Source: NCEH01 sp043195095
Lineage (GTDB): Bacteria; Pseudomonadota; Alphaproteobacteria; Rhizobiales; Xanthobacteraceae
DNA length: 64,000 nt
Assembly (NCBI RefSeq): GCF_043195095.1
Contig: NZ_JBAFWN010000013.1
Strand: one strand, 5' to 3'
Position 1 is the first letter of the stretch. Every line of letters begins with the position of its first letter. Shown piece after piece: positions 53,990 to 61,647 of the stretch. The position numbers were made by a program, and so were the translations under genes. The notes beneath the pieces were generated by a model that was given only the letters and a program-made list of their open reading frames with translations, ran no database searches and was not told where the DNA came from.

Positions 53990-54628
53990 GGCCGCAAGCT
54001 CCCGCCTGCTCGATACGAGCTTGATGGCCGCATCAGTCTGGCACGGGAATAGCCAGAAGACGCTGAACACCGATTTCCGTCCGGGCTTTTCGGACATCAA
54101 TGGGACGACGATCGGGCATGGCGTTCTACACGCGCCATGCCCGATCCCGCTTGCGCAGATCGACAGGCGATCTTCGGCCCGTCAGGATCGGGGGCGTTCC
54201 AGTGCGCTTCAACTATCGAGAGGCCGGAAGCGCGAAGCGCGCCATCTCGTCAGACAATATGGCGGCGAACCGCTGGCAGTGCGCGGCGCGTGGCGCGCCC
54301 CCAAGCCACAGACCTTGTTGCCGGGCGCTTCTTGGACGGCGTTCTTTAACACGGGTCAAAGTCTGAGCCGGGATAGTCGGCTCTTAGTCATGCACGGCTC
54401 ACCCGTGCGGTCACGCTTCAAACGGCACCGTCCCACGTTCCAGCCTCTTACCGCGAAGGATGCTGCTCGTCTGGACAACGAGAACTGATCGACACCTGCA
54501 AGTCTCGGGACACCGTCCAACCGGACAGATGCCATGACCAGACAGCGGCGCGGCGCGTTGGGCTGAGATGGCATCGATCGAACACCACCAACGCAGATTT
54601 CAGTTCTATCTGCAGAGGGCAATGGCAG
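53990..54628. other. Intergenic region, 639 bp, contains a strong hairpin
   Basis: No gene is convincing. Several open frames overlap here on the plus strand but give Arg/Ser-rich products without recognised domains. The clear structure is the inverted repeat at 54110-54146. It lies at the boundary between the acetone operon and the LuxR/plasmid-backbone part of the window. Confidence 0.5.
54110..54146. repeat. 14-bp perfect inverted repeat after acxC
   Basis: GATCGGGCATGGCG and CGCCATGCCCGATC pair perfectly around a 9-base loop, 121 bases after acxC ends. No T-run follows on either strand. It may stop or protect the acxABC transcript, or be a recombination or protein-binding site. Confidence 0.6.
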
Positions 54629-55357
54629 TTGAACGAGGCACGCGACCAGACCTGGCAGTTCATTGAACGTGTCGAACGCTCGACCGAAGCGGGCCAAGTC
54701 GAGCAGTGCTTGATGGAGATTGCGTCCGACTATGGGTTCAGCACGCTATTCGGTGGGGTAGTACCCTCTGCCCGCGTGTCACCAGAGGAGATCAAGTCGC
54801 GGATCCTGTTCCAGCGGTTTCCCTTGGAATGGGCTGGACGCTACAACGACCGAGGCTACGTCTTTCGCGATCCCATCGTTCATCGGCTGCAGCACGATCG
54901 AAACCCTTTTGATTGGCAAGAGGCGTACACCTCCTGCGATTTTCCAAAGGATGTCGCGCTGATCCAAGGGGAGGCATCTGAATTTGGCCTTCGGGTCGGA
55001 TATGTCGTCCCGGTGACGATGCTTGACGGGCGCGTCGCTGCCGTTTCATTCGGCGGGTGCCATGCCGACATTGGCGCAGAAGGCCGCGCCGCCTTGAGCT
55101 TCGTCGCAAACTACGCTGTCGGCAATCTCCTGCACTACAAGGAGAGCCGAAAGCGTCTCATTGGCAAGGTTACGCCAAGAGAGTTCGACTGCCTCCTCTG
55201 GGCATCCGAGGGCAAGACCGACTGGGAGATTTCCGTCATCCTCGGGATTTCGCGGTCAACCGTGACCAAACACATTGTCTCCGCCCGCGAGAAGCTCGGC
55301 GCGGTCAATAAGCCTCACGCAATTGCGATGGCGCTTCGCAGCAAATTACTCCGCTAA
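54629..55357 (+). CDS. LuxR-family regulator with autoinducer-binding domain (solo)
   Basis: A 242-residue quorum-sensing-type regulator: autoinducer-binding domain (about residues 10-165) and LuxR helix-turn-helix (LTPREFDCLLWASEGK-like block VTPREFDCLLWASEGKTDWE, then GISRSTVTKHIVSAREKLG). Acyl-homoserine-lactone contact positions look conserved: Trp and Tyr in PLEWAGRYND, the DP pair in FRDPIV, Trp in PFDWQEA, and Gly in FGLRVGY. The start is TTG 54629, which restores the normal N-terminal helix; the nearest ATG in frame is 54714. No LuxI synthase is in the window, so it is an orphan here. It may control conjugal functions of the adjacent backbone, as TraR does. Confidence 0.87.
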   Translation: MNEARDQTWQFIERVERSTEAGQVEQCLMEIASDYGFSTLFGGVVPSARVSPEEIKSRILFQRFPLEWAGRYNDRGYVFRDPIVHRLQHDRNPFDWQEAYTSCDFPKDVALIQGEASEFGLRVGYVVPVTMLDGRVAAVSFGGCHADIGAEGRAALSFVANYAVGNLLHYKESRKRLIGKVTPREFDCLLWASEGKTDWEISVILGISRSTVTKHIVSAREKLGAVNKPHAIAMALRSKLLR

Positions 55358-55379
55358 TCAAAAGCAGAGTGTGTGATGT

Positions 55380-57716
55380 TCAGGTAGTCCGCTGCCCTTT
55401 GATGGATTGGGCCTCGGCACGCTCCGCCTCGATCTCCCGCACGATCTTCTCTTGCTCGGCCCGTAGCTGCGCCAGCGCGTCCGTCTGGATCAGCGTCTGC
55501 GGCAAAGGCTGCGCGGGATGCTCGGCGAGAACACGCGCGGCTTCAACGGCAGCGGCGGCCTCGCGCGCCTCGCGGGCTGCGGCTTGTTGTGAGCCTCGGA
55601 CGATTGCCCTCTCGGCCGTCAGCTCGCGCTGCGACTGCGGGTCGAGCCCGCCCCGGCCTTCCTGGCGCCGCTCGGCTTCGATCGCGCGATCGGCCAGCCT
55701 TTCGGCCGAGGCCGCTTCTCGATCTTCTTTTATGCGAACCTGCTGGGCGTGGGCGATCAGCCGATCCGCATTGGGCCCGGCGATCGCCTCGACCTCGGAT
55801 CGCGAGAGCTGCCGTGCACCATTTTCCTGGGCGCGCTGCAGGTCGACGCGATTGGCCAGCGTCTCGAGATAACGCGCCGACGTCTCCCGGAACTGCTGCT
55901 TCGTCTCGCCATCGAGGAGGTCGCCGGTGCGCGACACCGCCTCGTTCATGAGGCGAAGATCCTTCGCCATCTGCTCCGACGTGATCGCCATGTGCTGGTC
56001 CTCCTTGGTGAGATGATCCACCCGCTTTCCGATGGTGTGAAGAATAGTGCCGACCGTCTCCGCCATCGTCAGCCGCTCGAGCATGTGCTTCGCCACAGTA
56101 TTGTCGGGCTGCTCGCGCGCCACCATGCTCCAGGCATTGAGGCTCTCATTGACCACACGCCGCTCGGGCTCGGAGGTGGGCAGCCTGATCGGATTGGTCC
56201 GCGCCGCGGCGATCCGCTGCCGGGCATTGTCGATGAGACGCTGGTTGGCCGGGTCCCCGGCATAGGCGCGATCCCGCGCTTCGCGTGCCGGACGTGGACG
56301 CTCGGCGACGTCGACGATCGCCTTGTCGCGCGCGCCGTAGCTTTGCGCCGACGCCCGCTCCATCGCCGAGGTCGCGACGATCTTGAGGCCCTCCGCCTGC
56401 GCATGCTGCGCGTAGCTTTCGCGCCAGCCGCGGAACTCGCTCGGCCCCGGGTGGATCTTCTGCCCGGATTCGTTCTTCACCGTGATCACGGCATGGATAT
56501 GGATGTGCCCGTCGCTCTCCCGATCGACATGTACGCCGAACAGGAAGCGGTGATCGGCGAATCGGTCGTGCAGGAAATTGCGCGCGGCACGGCGCAAAGC
56601 CTCCGGATCGGGGCCAGCTTTCGACGACAGCATCAGGTGCATCGTGTCGCGGGGCGATTGCGAGCGCAGCGAGCGGCCCCACTCCTTCGCGGCGTTGCGG
56701 GCGGCGGCGACGTCGCCGATGGCTCTGCCGCGATCGTCGACCAGCGGCCCCCGGCGCTCGACCAACCTGTTCAACTGCCAGGTCACGCCCTCGCGTCCAT
56801 GCTGTGGCTTTCCCGGATCGAGCGAGATGGCATGCTCCGCAATACCCGCGGCGGCATGGATGCGCGCCTTCATCACCGCCTCGGATCGGTAGTCGAACCG
56901 CTTCTGGTCGAAGCCGTTCTCGGCCGTGCCGATCCGCTCCACGCGAACACGGAAACGCTCCTTCGGTCCTCCGGCTGCGGCGGTGACGATATGGGCCTCA
57001 ATCTCCCCGGACGGAAGCCGGTCGAGGCGGGAGGCATGACGATGACCTTCGAATCCGGCGGCGATGGCCTTCGCGTAGGTCTCACGCCCCTCGGCCGTAT
57101 CAGCCACTCCATGAAGCTTGAGGCGGACGGTGACGACATCATGGCTGGGCTTGCGCTTCTCGAAATCCTTCGACCAGTCCTTGATCTCGTCGGCGACGGC
57201 CTCGCGATCCGACAGGATCCGGCCGTCATGGGTTTCGACCGGGACATCCTCGCGCTGGGCGTACTGGGCGGTCTTCGTCGCCCGCGTGACGCCGGTCGCG
57301 TAGGATAGCACCTTGACCACGGCGGGCTGATAGCCCGACGCGAGCTGCCGGGCGCGGGCGAGCGATCCCCCGCCGCCCTGCCCGCCACCCCCGCCGGAAA
57401 GACCGCCGTCGATGGGTGCGGCGGCCGAGCCGGGCCTCGGAGGAGCAGCCTGTCGTCCTGCGCCGCCGCCGGACGACGCCGGCAGCCGGCGCCGCCGCTC
57501 CTCATCCAGTCCGCCTGTCAGCGTCGCACCGCGAATGATCACATGCGCCGGCGTCGAGCCCGGCGCGGGCGCTGCCCGAGCAGCCCTTGGCCTGAGCTCC
57601 TCACCAAGCCCGCCGGACCGACGCGGCCGGCGCCGCTCGTCGCGCGCGGCATCGACGGTGCGGCGCGCGGCTTCCACCTGCTCCACCCACCACTCGATCT
57701 GCGCCGCGCGGCTCAT
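55380..57716 (-). CDS. Conjugative relaxase / mobilization protein
   Basis: A 778-residue relaxase that should nick oriT and lead the strand into a recipient cell. The metal-binding three-His motif is visible as SDGHIHIHAVITVKNESG near residues 412-430. Upstream is FLHDRFADHRFLFGVHVDRE, typical of the VirD2/MobA superfamily. The N terminus is Arg/Pro-rich and Gly-rich (residues 25-125), and the C-terminal third is a long charged helix region. I cannot place the catalytic tyrosine by eye. Its ATG overlaps the MobC-like gene's stop (ATGA). No type IV secretion genes are in the window, so it may be mobilizable only. Confidence 0.87.
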   Translation of the reverse strand: MSRAAQIEWWVEQVEAARRTVDAARDERRRPRRSGGLGEELRPRAARAAPAPGSTPAHVIIRGATLTGGLDEERRRRLPASSGGGAGRQAAPPRPGSAAAPIDGGLSGGGGGQGGGGSLARARQLASGYQPAVVKVLSYATGVTRATKTAQYAQREDVPVETHDGRILSDREAVADEIKDWSKDFEKRKPSHDVVTVRLKLHGVADTAEGRETYAKAIAAGFEGHRHASRLDRLPSGEIEAHIVTAAAGGPKERFRVRVERIGTAENGFDQKRFDYRSEAVMKARIHAAAGIAEHAISLDPGKPQHGREGVTWQLNRLVERRGPLVDDRGRAIGDVAAARNAAKEWGRSLRSQSPRDTMHLMLSSKAGPDPEALRRAARNFLHDRFADHRFLFGVHVDRESDGHIHIHAVITVKNESGQKIHPGPSEFRGWRESYAQHAQAEGLKIVATSAMERASAQSYGARDKAIVDVAERPRPAREARDRAYAGDPANQRLIDNARQRIAAARTNPIRLPTSEPERRVVNESLNAWSMVAREQPDNTVAKHMLERLTMAETVGTILHTIGKRVDHLTKEDQHMAITSEQMAKDLRLMNEAVSRTGDLLDGETKQQFRETSARYLETLANRVDLQRAQENGARQLSRSEVEAIAGPNADRLIAHAQQVRIKEDREAASAERLADRAIEAERRQEGRGGLDPQSQRELTAERAIVRGSQQAAAREAREAAAAVEAARVLAEHPAQPLPQTLIQTDALAQLRAEQEKIVREIEAERAEAQSIKGQRTT

Positions 57717-58111
57717 GGCTCAGTCTCCTCCGGCAATGTCAGCCGCGCCTCGCGGCGCAGTTTCGAGCCATAAGCGACCGTCATCTCGGTGAGTTCGTCG
57801 TTGATCGCCGCGATCACATCGTGAAGCCCGCGCCAGACCGGCTCGGTGTCCTCGATGCGCACCGCCTGGCCGCGATGGATCGCCTTCAGCACCTGCGACA
57901 GGTTGCGGCCGACCATGCGGACCTGGCCGGCGAGCGCGACGACCGCCTTGGTGTTCTCGGCCGAGAGCGCCGGTCCCGCCTGCACCGAAGCCCGGATCAG
58001 CCGCCGTACCACCTCGGCCTTCGGCAGTCCAAACAGCGCGACCGCCTCGACGAGGCGCGCCTCATCCGCATCGGACAGCTCCGTCCGCAGCCGGGGCTTG
58101 CGTCTGGGCAT
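57713..58111 (-). CDS. MobC-like mobilization accessory protein
   Basis: A 132-residue basic protein with a ribbon-helix-helix-like N terminus (LRTELSDADEARLVEAVALFGLPKAEVVRRLIRASV) and a MobC-type middle (VRMVGRNLSQVLKAIHRGQ), the usual companion that binds oriT and helps the relaxase. The ATG at 58111 begins PRRKPRLRTEL; the longer frame would add about 54 unlikely residues. It overlaps the relaxase gene by 4 bases. Confidence 0.8.
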   Translation of the reverse strand: MPRRKPRLRTELSDADEARLVEAVALFGLPKAEVVRRLIRASVQAGPALSAENTKAVVALAGQVRMVGRNLSQVLKAIHRGQAVRIEDTEPVWRGLHDVIAAINDELTEMTVAYGSKLRREARLTLPEETEP

Positions 58112-58484
58112 TGCGGCGGAACGGGCCAAGGCCAGCCTCCCCTTCCCTTCACGGCGAACCGGCTCACGGGTGCAACCCGGGAGCCGAACTCCTGCCGATC
58201 CGACCAGGATCGGCAGCATGCGCGCGTCAGCGCAATGGCTGCGTTCAGCAGCCTCCCCGGGTTTGGCCCACAAACCGGTATCTTGTCAATCAATATCTAA
58301 TACACTGAATGTTAGAAGTCTGCGCATAAAGGGCGGCAACGCCCGCAGGAGCAGTCCGTATGAATCCACCGGCCGCATGGCGCGAAGCGCCCCCCTTGTG
58401 GATCACTCGACGCCGCAAAGCGCTCTGCAGGGCAGGCCAGGGCATAACGCATTCACCCATTGCCGTTCTATCTATTTGAGACAA

Positions 58485-58700
58485 TGCCGCATTTCGCGAA
58501 TACGTTATTGTCTGGGTGATGGAATGCGGTAATCCCGCATTGCCCCGCCTCGGCAAGGCCGCATTGCTGTCTCCGGTTATTGCCGCATCACCAGAATGAC
58601 GGAATCCAACAGAGCGACAAGACATCATTGCAGCGTTGTCGTTTGTCTATTTTATTGTATGTTGTCATTAACGGAGTGAGCCATTGCGGCACTGCCGCAT
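58485..58700. repeat. Array of CCGCAT-type repeats upstream of parA
   Basis: Seven copies of CCGCAT or its complement lie in 216 bp: 58487-58493, 58523-58529 (complement), 58535-58541, 58559-58565, 58583-58588, and the pair in 58685-58700. Two of them form an inverted repeat (AATGCGG / CCGCATT, 5-base spacer, 58523-58541). The density and place before parA suggest a centromere (parS-like) or operator array for the partition system. A possible promoter (TTGTCG, 16 bases, TATGTT; 58636-58663) lies between the array and parA. Confidence 0.6.
58685..58699. promoter_or_regulatory. 15-bp palindrome just before parA
   Basis: TGCGGCA and TGCCGCA flank one C, 17 bases before the parA start and overlapping its leader. 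It is the best-formed pair of the CCGCAT set and is well placed for autorepression of parA by ParA or its partner protein. Confidence 0.55.
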
Positions 58701-58715
58701 CGACCCGAGGGACGC

Positions 58716-59417
58716 ATGCCCAGCATCTTCGCCATCGCCAACCCCAAAGGCGGCAGCGGCAAGACCACCGTCGCCATCATCCTCGCCGGCGAATTCGCCA
58801 GGCATGGCTACTCCACCGCCATCGTCGACGCCGACCCGCAGGGGTCCTCCTATCAATGGCACGCCTCGTCGGTCGCGCGCGGTCTGAGCCCGGAAGGGGT
58901 CGATCTGGTGCGTGCGCCCGACGAGAAGGCATTGACGCAGGCGATCGAGCGTCTCGACAGCTATGACGTCGTCGTCGTGGACACCCCCGGCTACTACGGC
59001 AGCGTACTGGTTCAATCAGCGCTCCGCGCCGACCTCGTCGTTCTGCCCTGCAAGGTCCACACCTTCGATGCTTCGCAGGTCGTTCGGACCATCCGCAATC
59101 TCCAGCAGCACGCCGACGAGGCGAAGCTGCCGATGAGCCAGCACCGCGTCCTCTTCAACGAGTATGACAGCCTCGACCGCAACACCCGCCCGCTGCGCGA
59201 GGTCCTCGCCTATCTCAATGCCGAGAACGTCCCCGTCTGCGCCAACGCGCTCTACCGCCGCATCACCTATCGCACCATGACGAGCGGACATGGCACGCTC
59301 TACCAGATGAGCGACAAGGACGAGTCGATCCGCAAGGCGCGCTACAATGCCGATCAGGTCGTGCGCGAATTGCTCGCCGCTAGCCAGGGCGTCACGCAGG
59401 ACGACAGTGCGGCATGA
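58716..59417 (+). CDS. parA: ParA-family partition ATPase
   Basis: A 233-residue ParA/MinD-type ATPase that segregates low-copy replicons. The deviant Walker A motif is IANPKGGSGKTTVA, followed by IVDADPQGSS (Walker A') and VVVDTPGYYG. It lacks the N-terminal DNA-binding extension of RepA in repABC plasmids, so it is a small type Ib ParA. The next gene overlaps by 4 bases. The preceding CCGCAT repeats are a plausible centromere. Confidence 0.92.
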   Translation: MPSIFAIANPKGGSGKTTVAIILAGEFARHGYSTAIVDADPQGSSYQWHASSVARGLSPEGVDLVRAPDEKALTQAIERLDSYDVVVVDTPGYYGSVLVQSALRADLVVLPCKVHTFDASQVVRTIRNLQQHADEAKLPMSQHRVLFNEYDSLDRNTRPLREVLAYLNAENVPVCANALYRRITYRTMTSGHGTLYQMSDKDESIRKARYNADQVVRELLAASQGVTQDDSAA

Positions 59418-59848
59418 GCGATCCGGTAAAAGACCCGCACCCTGATCGCCCTGCCCTCCCTCGCGACGCGTTTCGCGCGCAGCGCCTCGTCCCCGTGGGA
59501 ACCGCCGAGCCGGCCTCCAAGCCGGTTATCGTGACCCCGGAATACGAAGACGGCGCGCACGCGCCGATCTCGACGCTCGGCGCCAGCCAGGGAGAGCCGG
59601 CGACGATCGCTGCATCGAGGCCGTTGCCCAGGGCAAAGGTGAAGCCGGAGATCTCGCGCAACCCCTTCGATGCCTATGGCGAGCGCTCGTCGTCACGCCC
59701 TTATGCGCTGCGTCTTCCCGACGCCATCGACCTCGTCGTCCGGCAGATCGCAGCTGAAGAGCGGACCCATCCGCTGCGCGTGATCGATCGCATTCTTCAC
59801 GATCACCTGAAACGGATCGGGCGCCTGCCACCCCCGCGCGGCGCCTGA
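59414..59848 (+). CDS. Small ParA partner, candidate centromere-binding protein
   Basis: A 144-residue protein without a recognised ParB domain. The N-terminal 90 residues are Pro/Ala-rich and probably unstructured. The C-terminal part (RSSSRPYALRLPDAIDLVVRQIAAEERTHPLRVIDRILHDHLKRIG) has the beta-strand and two-helix look of a ribbon-helix-helix DNA binder, as in small type Ib ParB analogues. It overlaps parA by 4 bases. The last 23 codons occur again as a fragment at 61214-61282. Confidence 0.72.
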   Translation: MSDPVKDPHPDRPALPRDAFRAQRLVPVGTAEPASKPVIVTPEYEDGAHAPISTLGASQGEPATIAASRPLPRAKVKPEISRNPFDAYGERSSSRPYALRLPDAIDLVVRQIAAEERTHPLRVIDRILHDHLKRIGRLPPPRGA

Positions 59849-59867
59849 CCACAGGCCCTTCGCCGTA
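59781..59867 (+). repeat. 87-bp direct repeat, copy A
   Basis: The last 68 bases of the ParA-partner gene and 19 bases beyond are repeated at 61215-61301 with 7 mismatches, all in a 25-base part of the coding section. Confidence 0.88.
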
Positions 59868-59941
59868 TTTGCGAAGACCGCTTCCAGCGCCTTCTCCCGG
59901 ACGCCATGCGAGGATAAGCAGCCGGGGACGCCGTCGCTGAC

Positions 59942-59962
59942 AAAAAAAGGGGCTTACGCCCC
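59942..59962 (-). terminator. Rho-independent terminator of the 52-residue gene
   Basis: Read on the minus strand, GGGGC, loop GTAA, GCCCC, followed by seven T. The stem overlaps the stop codon of the small gene at 59954-60112. Confidence 0.8.
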
Positions 59963-60112
59963 CTCCGCTTCGCGACCCCGACGCTCGGCTTCCGCGAGCA
60001 GTTCTTCGAGGCGCCGGAGCCCGTCCCGCCGCTCCTTGCGGGTGAGGATGCAGTGCGCAAGCTCGGCGCGCAGCTCGGTGATTTCGGCGTGAATGTCGAG
60101 AAGCTGTGTCAT
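59954..60112 (-). CDS. 52-residue coiled-coil protein
   Basis: A small charged protein (TQLLDIHAEITELRAELAHC, then ILTRKERRDGLRRLEELLAE) that should form one long amphipathic helix or coiled coil. The start is set by an excellent ribosome site (AAGGAGG, about 5-6 bases before the ATG at 60112), and a terminator overlaps its stop, so it is very likely a real gene despite its size. It lies between the partition genes and the toxin-antitoxin pair. Function unknown. Confidence 0.72.
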   Translation of the reverse strand: MTQLLDIHAEITELRAELAHCILTRKERRDGLRRLEELLAEAERRGREAEGA

Positions 60113-60379
60113 GTGAACCTCCTTTGTCTTGATGACGGAGGCAGCCGGCCGGGCGTTGGAGGGACGGGTCAGGGATCGCGCAGCGACCGGCAGCGCCGGC
60201 GCGTGGGGGAGCCGATTTTGTCGTCGTGCAGCGGCGTCAAAATTGGGGGCACCGCGTGTCCTTGACGCGGCCCGACTGCCGGTATGATGGGCGGTCATTG
60301 AGAGAAAGACGGCCTGGCTCGACGCTGCGGCCGGGCTCCCTTCACGGCGCGCCGGCGCTGCAAAGACGGGGATCCGGTA

Positions 60380-60673
60380 TCAGCTCCCGGTGAAATCCTC
60401 TGGCCAGATTTGCGCGCCGTGAAGGACACGCAGGATGCGGATCGTGCTCTCGGTCACCGCGTAGGCCGCGATATAGGGCGTGCCGGAGATCACGAGTTCG
60501 CGCGTGCCCGCGACGCGGCCGGGCCTTCCGCTTTCCGGGAACTCGACGAGCCGGCGCGCTGCAGCGGCGATCCTCTCGTCGACGGCGATGGCGGCCCTCG
60601 GGCTGTCTGCCTCGATATGCGTGAAGATGCCGTCGCGGTCGGAGAGCGCGAAGGCGGACCAGACAAGCCTCAT
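60380..60673 (-). CDS. parE: ParE/RelE-family toxin
   Basis: A 97-residue type II toxin of the ParE/RelE family. The RelE-fold pattern is visible: the N-terminal strand LVWSAFALSDRDGIFTHI, RLVEFPESGRPGRVAGTRELVI in the middle, and RILRVLHGAQIWP at the end. The ATG at 60673 overlaps the antitoxin stop by one base (TGATG). Gyrase inhibition (ParE) and mRNA cleavage (RelE) cannot be separated by sequence here, but the GRPGR and HGAQ-W pattern is nearer ParE. It stabilises the replicon by post-segregational killing. Confidence 0.87.
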   Translation of the reverse strand: MRLVWSAFALSDRDGIFTHIEADSPRAAIAVDERIAAAARRLVEFPESGRPGRVAGTRELVISGTPYIAAYAVTESTIRILRVLHGAQIWPEDFTGS

Positions 60674-60978
60674 CAATCGGCCGAGGCGGCCTTGCGCCGG
60701 GCTGCCGCCCGCCGTGCCGCGAAATGATCCTCGACCTCGTCGTCGGAAACGTCGGGTCGGCTATCCGCCAGTGCTTCGAGCACCTTTGCGCGGAACCATG
60801 CGTCATGCGCCTCGCTGTTGCTGACCAGCTCGAGCGGCAGCGCGCCTTCATTGGCGGTCCGGGTCAGCAGAATGCGTACCGCGTCGGATACGGTCAGGCC
60901 CATGCTTTCGAGCACAGCGGAGGCCCGGTCCCTCACGTCTGCGTCGATGCGGGTCTGAACCAGGGCATTGGCGGCCAT
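60673..60978 (-). CDS. RelB/DinJ-family antitoxin
   Basis: A 101-residue antitoxin: an N-terminal ribbon-helix-helix (NALVQTRIDADVRDRASAVLESMGLTVSDAVRILLTR) and an acidic, helical C-terminal arm (DSRPDVSDDEVEDHFAARRAAA) that would wrap the toxin. The ATG at 60978 has GGAAGGGAG upstream; the longer frame is not needed. Its promoter region carries two GCAAT and one ATTGC element (61001-61030) that might serve as operator. It is the first gene of the pair, the usual order. Confidence 0.85.
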   Translation of the reverse strand: MAANALVQTRIDADVRDRASAVLESMGLTVSDAVRILLTRTANEGALPLELVSNSEAHDAWFRAKVLEALADSRPDVSDDEVEDHFAARRAAARRKAASAD

Positions 60979-61213
60979 GTCGATCTCCCTTCCTCCTGCC
61001 GCAATGTAATGCAATTGAATGACGATTGCCAGTGCCGCTACAGACCGCACATCCCCTTGCATTCGTTGGGCCACCGATCGCGTTGCACGTGATCGGTGTC
61101 CATCGAGAGATCGGCCTCATCCAGAGGCACGGCGGAGCGATGGAGAAAGACCTCGCCCCGGATTCCACGCAGTCCGCACCGGATCGTGCGATCGACCTCA
61201 ACTGGATCCGCCC
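60979..61213. other. Intergenic region upstream of the antitoxin gene
   Basis: 235 bp with the antitoxin promoter on the minus strand. No gene is recognised. It ends where the duplicated gene tail begins. Confidence 0.5.
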
Positions 61214-61282
61214 ATGATCGATCGCATTCTTCACCACTACCTAACACGGATTGGACGCCTGCCACCCCCGCGCGGCGCCTGA
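61214..61282 (+). pseudogene. Duplicated 3' tail of the ParA-partner gene
   Basis: A 22-codon piece, MIDRILHHYLTRIGRLPPPRGA and stop, equals the end of the partner protein (VIDRILHDHLKRIGRLPPPRGA) with a few changes. Nothing of the rest of that gene precedes it, so it is a fragment left by duplication or recombination. Confidence 0.8.
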
Positions 61283-61301
61283 CCACAGGCCCTTCGCCGT
61301 A
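61215..61301 (+). repeat. 87-bp direct repeat, copy B
   Basis: Second copy of the segment at 59781-59867, in the same orientation and 1434 bp away, about 92 percent identical by direct comparison. The two copies bracket the 52-residue gene and the toxin-antitoxin pair. Confidence 0.88.
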
Positions 61302-61647
61302 CCTACGGCGCTCTATGAAAGCGCGGTCCGGCTACGGGCCTGCTCCGCTACGCTCCGGTCGCGTTCCGCGACTGGACAGCCGCCGTTAACAACCTCGACT
61401 CAAGGACAAGACGGTCGTTTTCGACATCGTCGAAGCGGCGAACGACACGCCGTCCCGGATCCGCCAGCTTCACTCACCACGTGACATCAGAATTCCCGAT
61501 GTCTGTGGGGAAAGCGCAACGGCCGCAAAGTTGAGGCACGGAACCAACCAACATGCGCGCGGCCTCCGAGCCTGCTCGACGGAATTCCGGCGGGACCTCG
61601 CAAGGGCCTGGTCCCCAAGGCCAAGGTCATCTGATGCGCGGAACATT
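61302..61647. other. Intergenic region downstream of repC, 346 bp, nothing recognised
   Basis: Open frames run through here on both strands without ribosome sites or family matches. It lies between the duplicated tail and the repC stop. No terminator with a T-run is seen. Confidence 0.5.

Larger units (their letters stand above)
58112..58715. promoter_or_regulatory. Plasmid control region between mobC and parA (oriT and partition sites expected)
   Basis: 604 bp without a gene separate the minus-strand mob genes from the plus-strand par genes. Such gaps hold oriT and partition/operator sites. The left half has no nick motif I can name. The right half (from 58485) has seven CCGCAT/ATGCGG-type repeats, listed separately. 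Confidence 0.55.

Noticed and set aside
54021..54488. 155-residue plus-strand open frame after acxC
   Set aside because: Arg/Ser-rich product, no ribosome site, and overlapping frames look equally good; it also spans the strong hairpin at 54110-54146.
60262..60288. Promoter-like TTGACG and TATGAT on the plus strand
   Set aside because: Spacing is only 15 bases and there is no plus-strand gene downstream; an antisense transcript to parE is possible but not supported.
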